Assembly: GCA_949372595.1 (NCBI GenBank)
Contig: CASIAN010000039.1
Span: 42,412-106,411, forward strand
DNA: 64,000 nucleotides
Direction of reading: 5' to 3'
From: CPC320 sp002336405
GTDB lineage: Bacteria > Pseudomonadota > Alphaproteobacteria > Rhodobacterales > Rhodobacteraceae
This document shows, one piece after another, positions 18,969 through 28,075 of the stretch. The notes below the pieces were generated by a model. That model saw only the letters and a program-made list of their open reading frames with translations. It was not told where the DNA came from and did not search any database. Position numbers and translations under genes: made by a program. Positions within the stretch are counted from its first letter, which is position 1. Each line of letters begins with the position of its first letter.

Positions 18969-20267
18969 ATGTTTGATCTGATTGTAAAAAATGCCAGCCT
19001 CCCCTATGGCACCGGCGCTGTCGATATCGGATGCAAGGACGGCGTGATTGCCGCAATAGAACCAAACTTGACCGCAGAGGCCGGGCAGTCGATTGAAGCA
19101 GACGGAAACCTTGTCTCACCGCCCTTTGTCGATCCGCATTTTCATATGGATGCGACACTGTCGCTGGGCACTCCGCGGATGAATGTCTCGGGCACCCTGC
19201 TTGAGGGCATCGCACTGTGGGGCGAATTAAAGCCTGTGCAAAGCGTCGAGCAGATCTTTGAGCGCGCCATGCGCTATTGCGATCTGGCGGTGTCTATGGG
19301 CATTGGCGCGATCCGCAGTCATGTCGATGTTTGCGATGACAGCCTGAAAGGTGCCCAAGCCTTGCTGGAAGTGCGCAAGCAGGTGGCGCCCTATCTTGAT
19401 CTGCAACTGGTTGCTTTTCCGCAAGACGGTGTTCTGCGCGACCCCACCGCTCTGAATAATCTTGAGCGCGCTCTTGATATGGGCGTCGATATTGTTGGCG
19501 GCATTCCACACTTTGAACGCAGCATGACCGACGGGGCCGCCTCGGTCCGGCTCTTGTGCGAGATCGCAGAAAAGCGCGGCCTGAGGGTGGATATGCATTG
19601 CGACGAGAGTGACGATCCCCATAGCCGGCATATCGAAACGCTTGCCTATGAAACCCAACGGCTTGGATTAAAAGGACGGGTGGCCGCATCGCATCTGACC
19701 TCGATGCATTCGATGGATAATTACTACGTCTCGAAACTGATCCCGTTGATTGTCGAGGCAGGGGTGCACGCAATCCCCAATCCGTTGATCAATATCATGC
19801 TGCAGGGTCGCCACGACAGCTATCCCAAACGGCGCGGCCAGACCCGTGTGCCCGAGTTGCGCGATGCCGGTATTACAATTGGTTTCGGCTCAGATTGTAT
19901 GATGGACCCTTGGTACTCACTGGGCAAGGCCGATATGCTGGACGTGGCGTTTATGGGGCTGCATGTCGGACATATGTCCAGCCGCGCTGATATGCGTTGG
20001 TGCTATGAAGCGGTCACTGCCAATTCAGCAAAAATTATGGGGCTTGAAAAATACGGGCTTGAGGTCGGCAATCATGCAAATTTCGTGATACTGCAAGCCA
20101 AAGACACGATAGAGGCCATCCGGCTGCGTGCACACCGTCTGGCTGTGGTGCGGCGCGGGACGATTATCGCCAAGAACATGCCGCAGGTTACAAACATTAA
20201 CCTGCCCGGTCGTCCCAGCACGGTGCAACCAGATATGTATACCCCACGGTCCCCATCGGATATGTGA
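18969..20267 (+). CDS. CodA-like cytosine deaminase family amidohydrolase
   Basis: Metal-dependent amidohydrolase of 432 residues, strongly resembling E. coli cytosine deaminase throughout. Metal and catalytic residues by homology are all present: His57 and His59 (PHFHMDA), Gln152 (AFPQDG), His210 and Glu213 (MHCDESDD), His242 (ASHLTSMHS) and Asp309. It differs at the E. coli FGHDD motif, where this protein has FGSDC (His to Ser and the second Asp to Cys310). In E. coli that second Asp (residue 314) lines the base pocket and its mutation changes specificity, so the substrate may be another base or N-heterocycle. Being last in the transporter operon suggests it acts on the imported ligand. Confidence 0.87.
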   Translation: MFDLIVKNASLPYGTGAVDIGCKDGVIAAIEPNLTAEAGQSIEADGNLVSPPFVDPHFHMDATLSLGTPRMNVSGTLLEGIALWGELKPVQSVEQIFERAMRYCDLAVSMGIGAIRSHVDVCDDSLKGAQALLEVRKQVAPYLDLQLVAFPQDGVLRDPTALNNLERALDMGVDIVGGIPHFERSMTDGAASVRLLCEIAEKRGLRVDMHCDESDDPHSRHIETLAYETQRLGLKGRVAASHLTSMHSMDNYYVSKLIPLIVEAGVHAIPNPLINIMLQGRHDSYPKRRGQTRVPELRDAGITIGFGSDCMMDPWYSLGKADMLDVAFMGLHVGHMSSRADMRWCYEAVTANSAKIMGLEKYGLEVGNHANFVILQAKDTIEAIRLRAHRLAVVRRGTIIAKNMPQVTNINLPGRPSTVQPDMYTPRSPSDM

Positions 20268-20518
20268 ACCGCAACAAACCCCAAAAACCGAAGCGTTTTT
20301 TCACTGGAGCAGACCCGCTCACTTCGGCCTGCGTACAAGACCACGCTGTCTGAGCAATCTGGGTGGATAATCTTAGCTGTAACTTTGCAGCGCCTGCGTT
20401 TTAAGGTAGCCGTTTTTGCAGGTCATACACAATGTCCCAAAGACAGCAAATTCCCCCAGCATTTAGCTAAAAATAAGCAAGCATAAAAGAAATTGCACAG
20501 CGCATTTAAGACCAGGAA

Positions 20519-21085
20519 CTACCCACAAGCTATGCACCAACCAAGCAGAAAATACCTTGGACACTTATGATTACCATTGTCCCACGGCGCTTTTAACACC
20601 CAAAAGGCAGAATATCTTAGAGGCTTTAACCCGAGGGGTTCCTGATAGGGGGTGACCCGGACATTATCCAAAATACGCATCAGAACATCTTGAAATATGC
20701 GTTTTTCCTCTTCGATCAACACTTCTGAAAGTGTATCAGATGTTTGGCTCATCACCGGCCACGTCGACCGGAACACATCGGGGCCTTTTTTTGTCAAGCA
20801 GACTTGGCGCACTGTTTAATCATCTGTGCTGACTTGGCGCGCGACCAAACCGTCTGCTTCCATCGCATCAATTGTCCTGCGCATTATGGGTTACTTGGCG
20901 ATTGCATGCACGCATAAGTCATTGATTGTAAGCTTTTCATACACGGCGAGCGAGGTCAGACACCACATTTTAATAGAGGTCAGCCCAACGCGTTTAAGGT
21001 CTGCCTGTTGCATTTTATTGTACCTGTGGGTGATCCGGTTGAGAAGGTCTGGCGCAAACCGGTTCAAACCGTCGGCTTCAATCAA
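20519..21085 (-). pseudogene. MarR family transcriptional regulator, two nonsense codons
   Basis: One continuous frame encodes a MarR-type winged-helix regulator: LLNRITHRYNKMQQADLKRV, SLAVYEKLTINDLCVHAIAK, then MRRTIDAMEADGLVARQVS, then VRQVCLTKKGPDVF and IFQDVLMRILDNVR. Two in-frame TAA codons interrupt it, at 20891-20893 and 20816-20818. Both fall where homologues normally have glutamine (IAKQPTMSR and DDQRVRQ), so each is best explained as CAA to TAA. There is no frameshift, so decay looks recent. It lies upstream of, and divergent from, another dead gene. Confidence 0.78.
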
Positions 21086-21567
21086 AGTCGGGTGATTTAT
21101 AGATTTTTCATATTGTTTGAATTGCCTTAACTTTGAGTAAACGCAAATATCCGCTCAAGCAACAACACAAAATACCGCGACACCATAGATCAAAATAAAT
21201 TAAAGTACTATGTCGCACCACTCTGCCTTGTCTGGACCGCCATGTCGCAGGCCTGTCTTCGAAAACCCTTGATCGGCATTCGCCAGCAACAGACAGTGAA
21301 ACCCTCAGGACGTAACCAGCTAAATTGGTTTGAGCACGATCGAAGGACAGGTTTCAGACCTTTAAAGCCCCGCGATTTCAGAACGCTATAGTCAAAGAAA
21401 TTTGCTCAAACAAACTTTCCGTTAGTGCCAAAAAGTCGGCATTTTGGTCGGAATGGTGCGCAAGAACTGGGCGACAGCAGATATTTTTCTTGATATGAAT
21501 TTATATTTTTACGGCTATCAATGCATCATTTCATTGATTAATGACATATTTTTTTCTGGAAAGTTTT
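21086..21567. other. Non-coding region between dead divergent genes
   Basis: About 480 bases with no supported gene. It separates the MarR remnant from the oxidoreductase remnant and probably held their promoters. Nothing else is recognised. Confidence 0.4.
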
Positions 21568-23140
21568 GTGCCAGAACAGGACTAAGACGTGGTCATTGGC
21601 GGCGGTGGCCACACCAATTTCGCTTGCAAAGCCTGGCTCGCGCGTAGTGGGCTAAAGGTCTGTTTTCTTGAAATAAATCCATGAATTGGTGGAGTCTGCG
21701 TCACCCGCGAGGTCACCAAACTGGGGTTAAAGCACGATCTGTTTGGGTCTTCGCACGTCTGCATCCACGCCAACCCTGATTTCCAAGACCTTTTACCAGA
21801 CCTAAATCAGCACGGCCTTGAGTATATCCGAGAGCAAAACCAGATCACCGGACACCCAAGCAAGATGATCCCAGTATCGTGACCTATAAAAATATCGAAA
21901 ACCTGCGACGGCATTGCATATTACTCTGCGGCTGACACCCAATGCTGCCGCGAAAATTATGCAAATTGGCGTACGATACGCGATGGGTGTATCAAGGGGA
22001 TGCTCTCTCCACCGGCTCAGCCCGGATTTATGCCCAGCACAATACAGGTCAGCTATAAGGGGCTGTTGAAACTAAATGAGGTCAACCTTTCGTCACACCA
22101 ATTTGTCCTACAGCATTTTGAAAATGAAACGGTGCGCGCCTGTATTTTGGGTCGGGCGCTGGCACCGTAGATATTTCCTGATACCAAATGCACCCAACGC
22201 TCATTTAATATTCTGATCTCAGGTATACATTCCTAAGGCGCAGCGCTCCCAAAGGGCGGGTGGAATGATGCTCCTGCAGGCGTTGGAAAATTATATCGAT
22301 GCCAAAGCAGGCACCGGCAGAACCCAAGCCCCGATTGACCGTTTTATGCTGGGAAAAGACGGGACCTGCCAAGGCGTGCAACTTGAGGCGGGGACGAAAA
22401 AATCCACACCCGCCAAGTGGTGGTTACTGGCCTTGGGCTCAAAATGTCTTTGCGTGATTGCATCGACGCCAAAAAATTGCCGCTTGCGTTTGTTACAGCC
22501 TGCCAAAATTTTTCCTATGGCGCGGTGTCGATTGCACGGGCGCATCATGTGCTCAATGAACTGTCCAACTATCGCAATGGCGATGACATGAACGCCTGTG
22601 CCTTCCATCGCATTCTTGGCGACATCCATGACATCGACGTACAGTATGGTGAAATTATGCTGGACAAAGCCCCGTCAAATCCGTTTCCGTGGGTCGCCGG
22701 TTGGAGCAAACTCGACCCCAGCCGCGCCCCTGAGGGCAAACATATCTTAATTATAGATACCATCGGGGTTGGCTGATGGCACGAGCTGGGCCGATTATAT
22801 CGAAGACTATGCCGAAAACGTCCTGCTCAAAGTATTGCGCCGTCACACAACAAATATGACCAACATCAATATTCTGGGGGCCTATTACGAAACCGGTGTC
22901 AGCCTTGAGGCCGCCAACCCCGCGTTTGTGTCGCGCAATACAACAAGTGGTGAAGGGCTGTTGTCGCAGATGGGCTATATGCAGCCCCTCCCCGGCTGCA
23001 GCCAATACAAATCGCCGATACCCAAGCTTTATATGACTGGACCTAGTTGCCAGCTAGGTGGCGAAATTGCCGCAATGGGAACCATTGCCGCGACTGTAAT
23101 GCTGCGTAATTTTGGCATGCCGCATCGTCCAATGAATTAA
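21568..23140 (+). pseudogene. Phytoene-dehydrogenase-like FAD oxidoreductase, degraded
   Basis: A likely GTG start at 21568 is followed within five codons by a TAA, then the FAD-binding segment DVVIGGGGHTNFACKAW and, after another stop, KHDLFGSSHVCIHANPDFQD. These match the N terminus of COG1233 phytoene-dehydrogenase-like proteins. The body is split over several frames by stops and frameshifts. A clear C terminus remains at 22769-23140 (DYAENVLLK, KLYMTGPSCQLGGEIAAMG), which is the second nucleotide-binding motif. Intact members have about 520 residues, matching the span. Probably once regulated by the adjacent MarR gene. Confidence 0.75.
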
Positions 23141-23152
23141 AGGTTTACCACA

Positions 23153-23425
23153 ATGCGTGCGCCAATCGAAAAATACACAGCTCTGATCCTTCAACCCCAC
23201 ATCGAGGTTGCCGTCGACTAAGAAGCTATCACACGCAATCTGAACCGGGTGCTGAAGATGATTGATTTGGGGTGGGCTATTAATGGGAAGTGCCGGTTCG
23301 TCTGGTTGCCTTTCCCACGTATTTTTTTGCACGGCGTCATCACCCCTGCCAAAGGCAAAGCGGGGTTGAAAACTTCATGAAAAAAGCAATCCCTTTTGAA
23401 GATCTGAAATTCAAAGCCTTATTGA
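23153..23425 (+). pseudogene. Nitrilase / carbon-nitrogen hydrolase N-terminal remnant
   Basis: Begins 12 bases after the oxidoreductase remnant with APIEKYTALILQPHIEVAVD. A stop codon then interrupts it, and it continues ITRNLNRVLKMIDLG and, in shifted frame, a piece resembling the PEYFLQG region that carries the catalytic Glu in nitrilases. The remainder was lost where an IS3 fragment begins near 23425. The family call rests on these short segments and is moderate. Confidence 0.5.
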
Positions 23426-23857
23426 TATGTGCATCAGCGACCAGGTGTTCTTGGTCAGCACGCCCGTTTGGCAACCGACGCTGTGTGGACCGGTGCTGGC
23501 CCAGAACGCGACAAACCCGTCGCTCTGAAACCTTGATTGACTACGCACACGATCAATGTAGCCAAGCCTGCGCGCGGGGCTCAGAAGTTTCTCGATGCGG
23601 CCGCCTTCAAGATCAGTTTGTCTAATATCAGGTCAAAAACCGCCCCACGCAGACGCTCCTTCTCTTTTTAAGCAGCTTTAGTTCCTGAAGTTGTTTTATG
23701 CCCATTCCGCCGTATTTTTTCTTTGGTGAAAATAGCTTTGTGTAGTGACGCTGATTTGTCTGATTGCATCAATTCGGGGCATGCCTTGTCCCATCAGAAA
23801 TTTCACTTGCCGTAACTTAACGACAATCTCTTCGGGCTTGGGTCTGTTAAAGGCCAT
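23425..23857 (-). mobile_element. IS3 family insertion sequence remnant (orfA and start of orfB)
   Basis: On the minus strand an OrfA starts at ATG 23857 with MAFNRPKPEEIVVKLRQV and continues GQGMPRIDAIRQISV, the DNA-binding part of IS3-family OrfA. It is frameshifted after HQRK, then recovered as KKYGGMGIKQLQELK, then LRGAVFDLILDKLIL. OrfB-like SERR/CRVLGQHRSTQRRLPNG-type sequence follows before the match ends near 23425. Only about 430 of an expected ~1.2 kb remain, so it cannot move by itself. It truncates the nitrilase gene. Confidence 0.75.
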
Positions 23858-23931
23858 ACTTGGTCCTCTGATTTCCTAACTTTACGGGCAGACCACTGTA
23901 AAGGGGGGGGCTCAAGCGTGATTTATGCTGT

Positions 23932-25062
23932 TTATCGCACCATGTCCGCAATAACGTCCTTGGCAATCGAAAAGCCATGGGTCATCCCCTGACCAGAGGT
24001 CTGGTTAACGGCTGTCACCCCGTCTGCGGGCGAAAAAACAAGTGAGGTTGCATTTGGCAAATATGCGTAATGTCCCAGCCAACGCTCTGCAATTTGGGGC
24101 TCTGCAAGGTGAACCAGATCCGCAGCCTCTGCGAGTATCAACGCGTCAACTTCGCTGGACCGGGCCAAAATACGCCCGTCTCGATAAGCGTGAGAATCCC
24201 CGATTGTGATACTTCCATCCGGTTCTTGGGCAATAATAACATGGATGCCATGATCAATATGAGGTTGGAAGCGTTGGGCTTGCATCGTTAAGAGATCTTT
24301 CAGGCTCGGACAGGACGAAAATGCGCTATAGCGGCTCATACTTAGACCGCCCATTACGAAGGGTTGCAACCGCCACTCTTTCGGTTGTGGATGGGTGCGC
24401 ATCATCTGTAATTGGCACGATTTGACACCGTTTGCCGCAAAGGCGTCGGGAAAAAGCGACGCGAACTCATCACCACCACACAAAACGACATGATTGGCGG
24501 TGAAGTTACCAGCTGAGGTGCTGATATGCGGGGGCGACACCTCCTGAACTTCGGTTGAAAAATAAAAAGATACATCGTATTTTTGCTGCAGCCACGCAGC
24601 CATTTTTGCATTGGCCTGCCGTTGATCGACCTTCCAGGTCTCAGCACTAAATAACGCACCGAGCGCCCTATCCGCGTTGAGAGCCGGACAATAGCGTCCC
24701 AAATCCTCAGAAGCCACCAAATGAGCCCCGTGTGCTGCCATCTTTGCGCTCTGCGCAAACTCTTGCAGAACCGCCATTTCCTCAGGGGCGCGCGCAACAA
24801 ATATGCAACCCGATTGCCGCAGCTCAAACCCAGCTTGCGGTGCGATCGCTTGCCAATATCTCAGGGATTTATGGGCGCTGGACAACTGAGACCCCGGCGC
24901 CTGTGCATTCAGGGCAAGCATGCCAAAATTGCGCACCGAAGCACCCAGCGCATTAGGGCTGCGGTCAATTACAGCCACGTTCAACCCCGCCTGTGAGGCG
25001 TGAAATGCGTGAGCAAGCCCGATGATCCCCGCCCCGACAATTACCAGATCAAATTGTTTCAT
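23932..25062 (-). CDS. TIGR03364-type FAD-dependent oxidoreductase of phosphonate loci
   Basis: A 376-residue D-amino-acid-oxidase/DadA-like flavoprotein. The N-terminal FAD motif is DLVIVGAGIIGLAHAFHA, followed by GASVRNFGM and the C-terminal QTSGQGMTHGFSIAKDV. Members of this subgroup (TIGR03364) occur next to 2-aminoethylphosphonate genes. Some are reported to oxidise AEP or N-methylated AEP to phosphonoacetaldehyde, which fits here because PhnY and PhnA downstream would use that product. The ATG at 25062 precedes the conserved start. It is divergent from the AEP transporter genes. Confidence 0.8.
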   Translation of the reverse strand: MKQFDLVIVGAGIIGLAHAFHASQAGLNVAVIDRSPNALGASVRNFGMLALNAQAPGSQLSSAHKSLRYWQAIAPQAGFELRQSGCIFVARAPEEMAVLQEFAQSAKMAAHGAHLVASEDLGRYCPALNADRALGALFSAETWKVDQRQANAKMAAWLQQKYDVSFYFSTEVQEVSPPHISTSAGNFTANHVVLCGGDEFASLFPDAFAANGVKSCQLQMMRTHPQPKEWRLQPFVMGGLSMSRYSAFSSCPSLKDLLTMQAQRFQPHIDHGIHVIIAQEPDGSITIGDSHAYRDGRILARSSEVDALILAEAADLVHLAEPQIAERWLGHYAYLPNATSLVFSPADGVTAVNQTSGQGMTHGFSIAKDVIADMVR

Positions 25063-25676
25063 CTGCACCCGTCCCATTGAAAAACCGTTTCAACTATTAT
25101 GATAAACTATTCTTACGAATAATGAGGCGTGTCAATTCAGCTCCGGGATCGACACCAAAGGCAACAAACATCTGACATCAGATAATCTCAATCACCTAGT
25201 ACGCTGCAAAGCCCAGATACGACAACCATCAGGCTCTTGGATCAATCGCTACACAAACGGCTTTTTGTTAAAAAGGCTAACGCTGACATTTTTTGTGGCC
25301 TTTCCAATCCAATCTGAGATTGTTGGCGCCTCATTGATCTGTTTACGCACGAGTTCATAAAGCGCATCTTCGCGGCCTGTGTGTTCCGAGCAATCCGAAA
25401 TAAAATTTTGCAAGGCCTTACCATAGGTCCCTCATTTGACACTGAAAGTAACCTATCCCCGATAGGTCAGCCCAAATTGATGTGGGCAATTGATATTAAA
25501 TAGCATAAAAAACCCCTACAAATCAGAAGGCTTACTATAAGATGGAATGATAATGCTATACATATTAAAATAATATCATTTACCCTGTGAACGTGTAACA
25601 CTCTGTTGCATTACGCTTCTGACCGCCAACTGACTCGCCTCGCTTGGTGGATAAAAAATGACAATAGGAGAGAAAC
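25063..25676. other. Regulatory interval of the AEP locus, with an unidentified coding remnant
   Basis: These 614 bases separate the divergent oxidoreductase and binding-protein genes. On the minus strand at 25249-25433 an open frame reads GKALQNFISDCSEHTG and ALYELVRKQINEAPTISDW. It looks like the C terminus of a lost protein that I cannot name. Possible operator-like repeats are TATTC-TTAC-GAATA near 25110 and ACCTATC-ccc-GATAGGT at 25451-25467. The promoter of the transporter gene must be in the AT-rich part near 25540-25600. Confidence 0.45.
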
Positions 25677-26696
25677 ATGAAACTAAAATCATCGATTTTG
25701 ACATCAATGGCCACCAGTGCCATCTTCGCCACATCCCTGATGGCAGAGACTGAATTGACGGTCTATACAGCCGTCGAGGCCGAAGACCTCAGCCGTTACG
25801 CAGCAAAATTCAATGAAAGCCATCCCGATATCACAATCAATTGGGTGCGCGATTCAACCGGTATTATTACTGCCAAACTGCTAGCAGAGCGCGACAACCC
25901 GCAGGCCGATGTCGTCTGGGGCCTCGCAGGCACCTCGTTGTTGTTGCTGAAAGCGGAAGGTATGCTTGAGGCCTATAAACCGGCCGGTGTCGAAAAGCTC
26001 GATAGCAAGTTCGTTGACAGTGATAACCCGCCGGCCTGGGTCGGAATGGACGCTTGGGTAGCCGCAGTTTGCTATAACACCGTCGAAGCCGGCAAAGCTG
26101 GCCTGACACCGCCGACATCGTGGCAAGATCTCACCGACCCACAATACGCTGGCCATATAATTATGCCGAACCCGAACTCTTCGGGCACCGGGTTTTTGGA
26201 TGTATCCAGCTGGTTGCAGATATTTGGTGAAGAAGGTGGTTGGGCCTATATGGATGGGCTGCACGAAAATATCGCGCGCTATACCCATTCGGGATCAAAG
26301 CCTTGCAAACTAGCGGCTGCCGGCGAAATACCCATCGGGGTTTCCTTTGCTTTCCGCGGAGCAAAATCCAAAGCTGCAGGGGCGCCACTTGATATTATTG
26401 TGCCTACCGAAGGCGTTGGCTGGGATATGGAAGCCACAGCGATTGTGGCGGGTACAGCCTATCTTGAAGCCGCTCAGAAACTAGTCGATTTCTCGGTCAC
26501 CCGCGAAGCCAACGAGATGTATAACCAAGGTTATGCGGTTGTCGCCTATCCCGGCGTTGCCAAACCGGTTGAGTTCTTTCCCGAGGGTTTAATCGACGCC
26601 ATGATCCCGAATGATTTCGAGTTCGCCGCCAATAACCGTGCAAGAATTTTGAACGAGTGGCAATCGCGGTATGACGGAAAATCCGATCCCAAATAA
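25677..26696 (+). CDS. phnS: Putative 2-aminoethylphosphonate ABC transporter substrate-binding protein
   Basis: A periplasmic binding protein of the extracellular solute-binding family 1 / iron-type fold, 339 residues, with a signal peptide ending near SLMAETE. The mature protein starts TELTVYTAVEAEDLSRYAA, close to the TIGR03261 AEP-binding group, and has RDSTGIITAKLLAERDNPQAD. An AGGAG site is 8 bases before the ATG. It is followed by a strong stem-loop, then the ATPase and permease genes. The AEP ligand is inferred from family and from the phnW-phnA-phnY genes downstream. Confidence 0.88.
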   Translation: MKLKSSILTSMATSAIFATSLMAETELTVYTAVEAEDLSRYAAKFNESHPDITINWVRDSTGIITAKLLAERDNPQADVVWGLAGTSLLLLKAEGMLEAYKPAGVEKLDSKFVDSDNPPAWVGMDAWVAAVCYNTVEAGKAGLTPPTSWQDLTDPQYAGHIIMPNPNSSGTGFLDVSSWLQIFGEEGGWAYMDGLHENIARYTHSGSKPCKLAAAGEIPIGVSFAFRGAKSKAAGAPLDIIVPTEGVGWDMEATAIVAGTAYLEAAQKLVDFSVTREANEMYNQGYAVVAYPGVAKPVEFFPEGLIDAMIPNDFEFAANNRARILNEWQSRYDGKSDPK

Positions 26697-26704
26697 ATGC
26701 AATG

Positions 26705-26730
26705 ACGCAGGGGTTTTAACGCCCCTGCGT
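26705..26730 (+). terminator. Stem-loop between binding-protein and ATPase genes
   Basis: Perfect 9-base arms (ACGCAGGGG and CCCCTGCGT) around an 8-base loop sit 8 bases after the phnS stop. Only TT follows, so it is probably a partial terminator or an mRNA stabiliser. Such a structure would let the binding protein be made in excess over the membrane parts. Confidence 0.55.
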
Positions 26731-26851
26731 TTACATAATCCCCGCGACAAGATCGATGCACCGCTAGATTGATTTTGTTGATCTCTCAAAGCCACAGGTC
26801 ACTTAAAGGCCAACCCAAAGACGCTGTTGCTTTGCATGAAGGAAGTTTTCC

Positions 26852-28075
26852 GTGAACCACCCCACAGCCCAAAAAACAGACCCGAAACCCACTTATTTAA
26901 AAATTGAAAATATATGGAAAGCTTTTGGTAATTTTCTGGCGCTGAAAGATGTCTCACTTGACATCAAAGAGGGCGAGTTTGTGTGTTTTCTTGGGCCGTC
27001 AGGATGCGGTAAAACCACTCTTTTGCGCGCCATTGCCGGATTAGACTTGCAAACCAAGGGTCAGGTCGCGCAAGCCGGAAAAGACATCTCAAACCTGCCC
27101 CCTTCAGAGCGTGATTACGGGATTGTGTTTCAATCTTATGCTCTGTTTCCAAACCTGACCATCGAGCAAAATATTGCCTTCGGACTGGAAAACACTGGCC
27201 GCAGCAAACCAGAAATCGCCAAACGTGTGGTCGAATTGCTGCGCCTTGTCGGTCTGACCGAGCAAGCCAAGAAATATCCTGCGCAATTGTCGGGTGGCCA
27301 GCAACAGCGCATTGCGCTGGCACGCGCTATCGCCACCAGCCCGGGGCTATTGCTGCTTGACGAACCTCTCTCAGCGCTCGACGCCAAAGTGCGGGTGCAT
27401 CTGCGCCATGAAATCAAGGCGCTGCAACAAAAGCTGGGCGTCACTACCGTGATGGTCACCCATGATCAGGAAGAGGCGCTGTCCATGGCCGACCGAATTG
27501 TGGTGATAAACCATGGCAGTGTCGAACAAGTCGGCACACCCACTGAGGTGTATTGCACACCCGCTACCCTGTTTGTTGCCGATTTTATTGGCGAGATGAA
27601 TCAGCTGCGTGGGCTTGCAAAGACCCCCCATCAGGTGACGGTCGGCACTACAACATTGAGCTGTGTGAAACACGATTTCCCGCAGAGCCGAGACATCATC
27701 ATCGCCATCCGACCAGAGGATATCATCCCCCATGGGGCCGCACAACCGAACACCAAATCAGCCACTGAGTCTGGCGCCAAAACCCTGCCTAAAAGCGACG
27801 GAGGCGTTGCCAGCCTCTGTGCCGTTCACGACAATCTGTTTCAAGCGCGTCTCACAGAAATGGAGTTTCTCGGTTCGTTCTGGCGCTGTCGGTTGCACAG
27901 TGATGCTTTTGGTAGCAATAAGATTATCGCAGATTTCTCGATCAATGCAGTCCGGCGCCTGAATTTGCGCTGTGAGCAGACACTGACCATAGAACTTCCC
28001 GCAGCGCAACTTTTGGCCTTTGCGTCTCCAGTAGATCCGGTCGTGGTGGATCAGGTCGTGGTGGATCAGGCATGA
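26852..28075 (+). CDS. phnT: Putative 2-aminoethylphosphonate ABC transporter ATP-binding protein
   Basis: A 407-residue importer ATPase with Walker A GPSGCGKTT, Q-loop VFQSYALFPNLT, signature LSGGQQQR, Walker B LLLLDEPLSAL and the switch His in VTHDQEEA. A C-terminal TOBE-type regulatory domain follows from about residue 260 (IAIRPEDI). It resembles the TIGR03258 AEP ATPases. The extreme C terminus is encoded by a 15-base tandem repeat giving VVVDQ twice. It overlaps the permease gene by 4 bases. Confidence 0.9.
   Translation: MNHPTAQKTDPKPTYLKIENIWKAFGNFLALKDVSLDIKEGEFVCFLGPSGCGKTTLLRAIAGLDLQTKGQVAQAGKDISNLPPSERDYGIVFQSYALFPNLTIEQNIAFGLENTGRSKPEIAKRVVELLRLVGLTEQAKKYPAQLSGGQQQRIALARAIATSPGLLLLDEPLSALDAKVRVHLRHEIKALQQKLGVTTVMVTHDQEEALSMADRIVVINHGSVEQVGTPTEVYCTPATLFVADFIGEMNQLRGLAKTPHQVTVGTTTLSCVKHDFPQSRDIIIAIRPEDIIPHGAAQPNTKSATESGAKTLPKSDGGVASLCAVHDNLFQARLTEMEFLGSFWRCRLHSDAFGSNKIIADFSINAVRRLNLRCEQTLTIELPAAQLLAFASPVDPVVVDQVVVDQA
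28039..28068 (+). repeat. 15-bp tandem duplication at the end of phnT
   Basis: GGTCGTGGTGGATCA occurs twice head to tail, keeping the frame and adding VVVDQ to the protein just before its stop. It looks like a replication-slippage duplication, probably neutral. Confidence 0.9.

Noticed and set aside
20519..21085. Stop-codon recoding (TAA/TAG read as Gln) as an explanation for the interrupted MarR and PotD frames
   Set aside because: Intact genes nearby end normally at TAA and TAG, and neighbouring remnants also carry frameshifts and deletions. Simple decay explains the data better.
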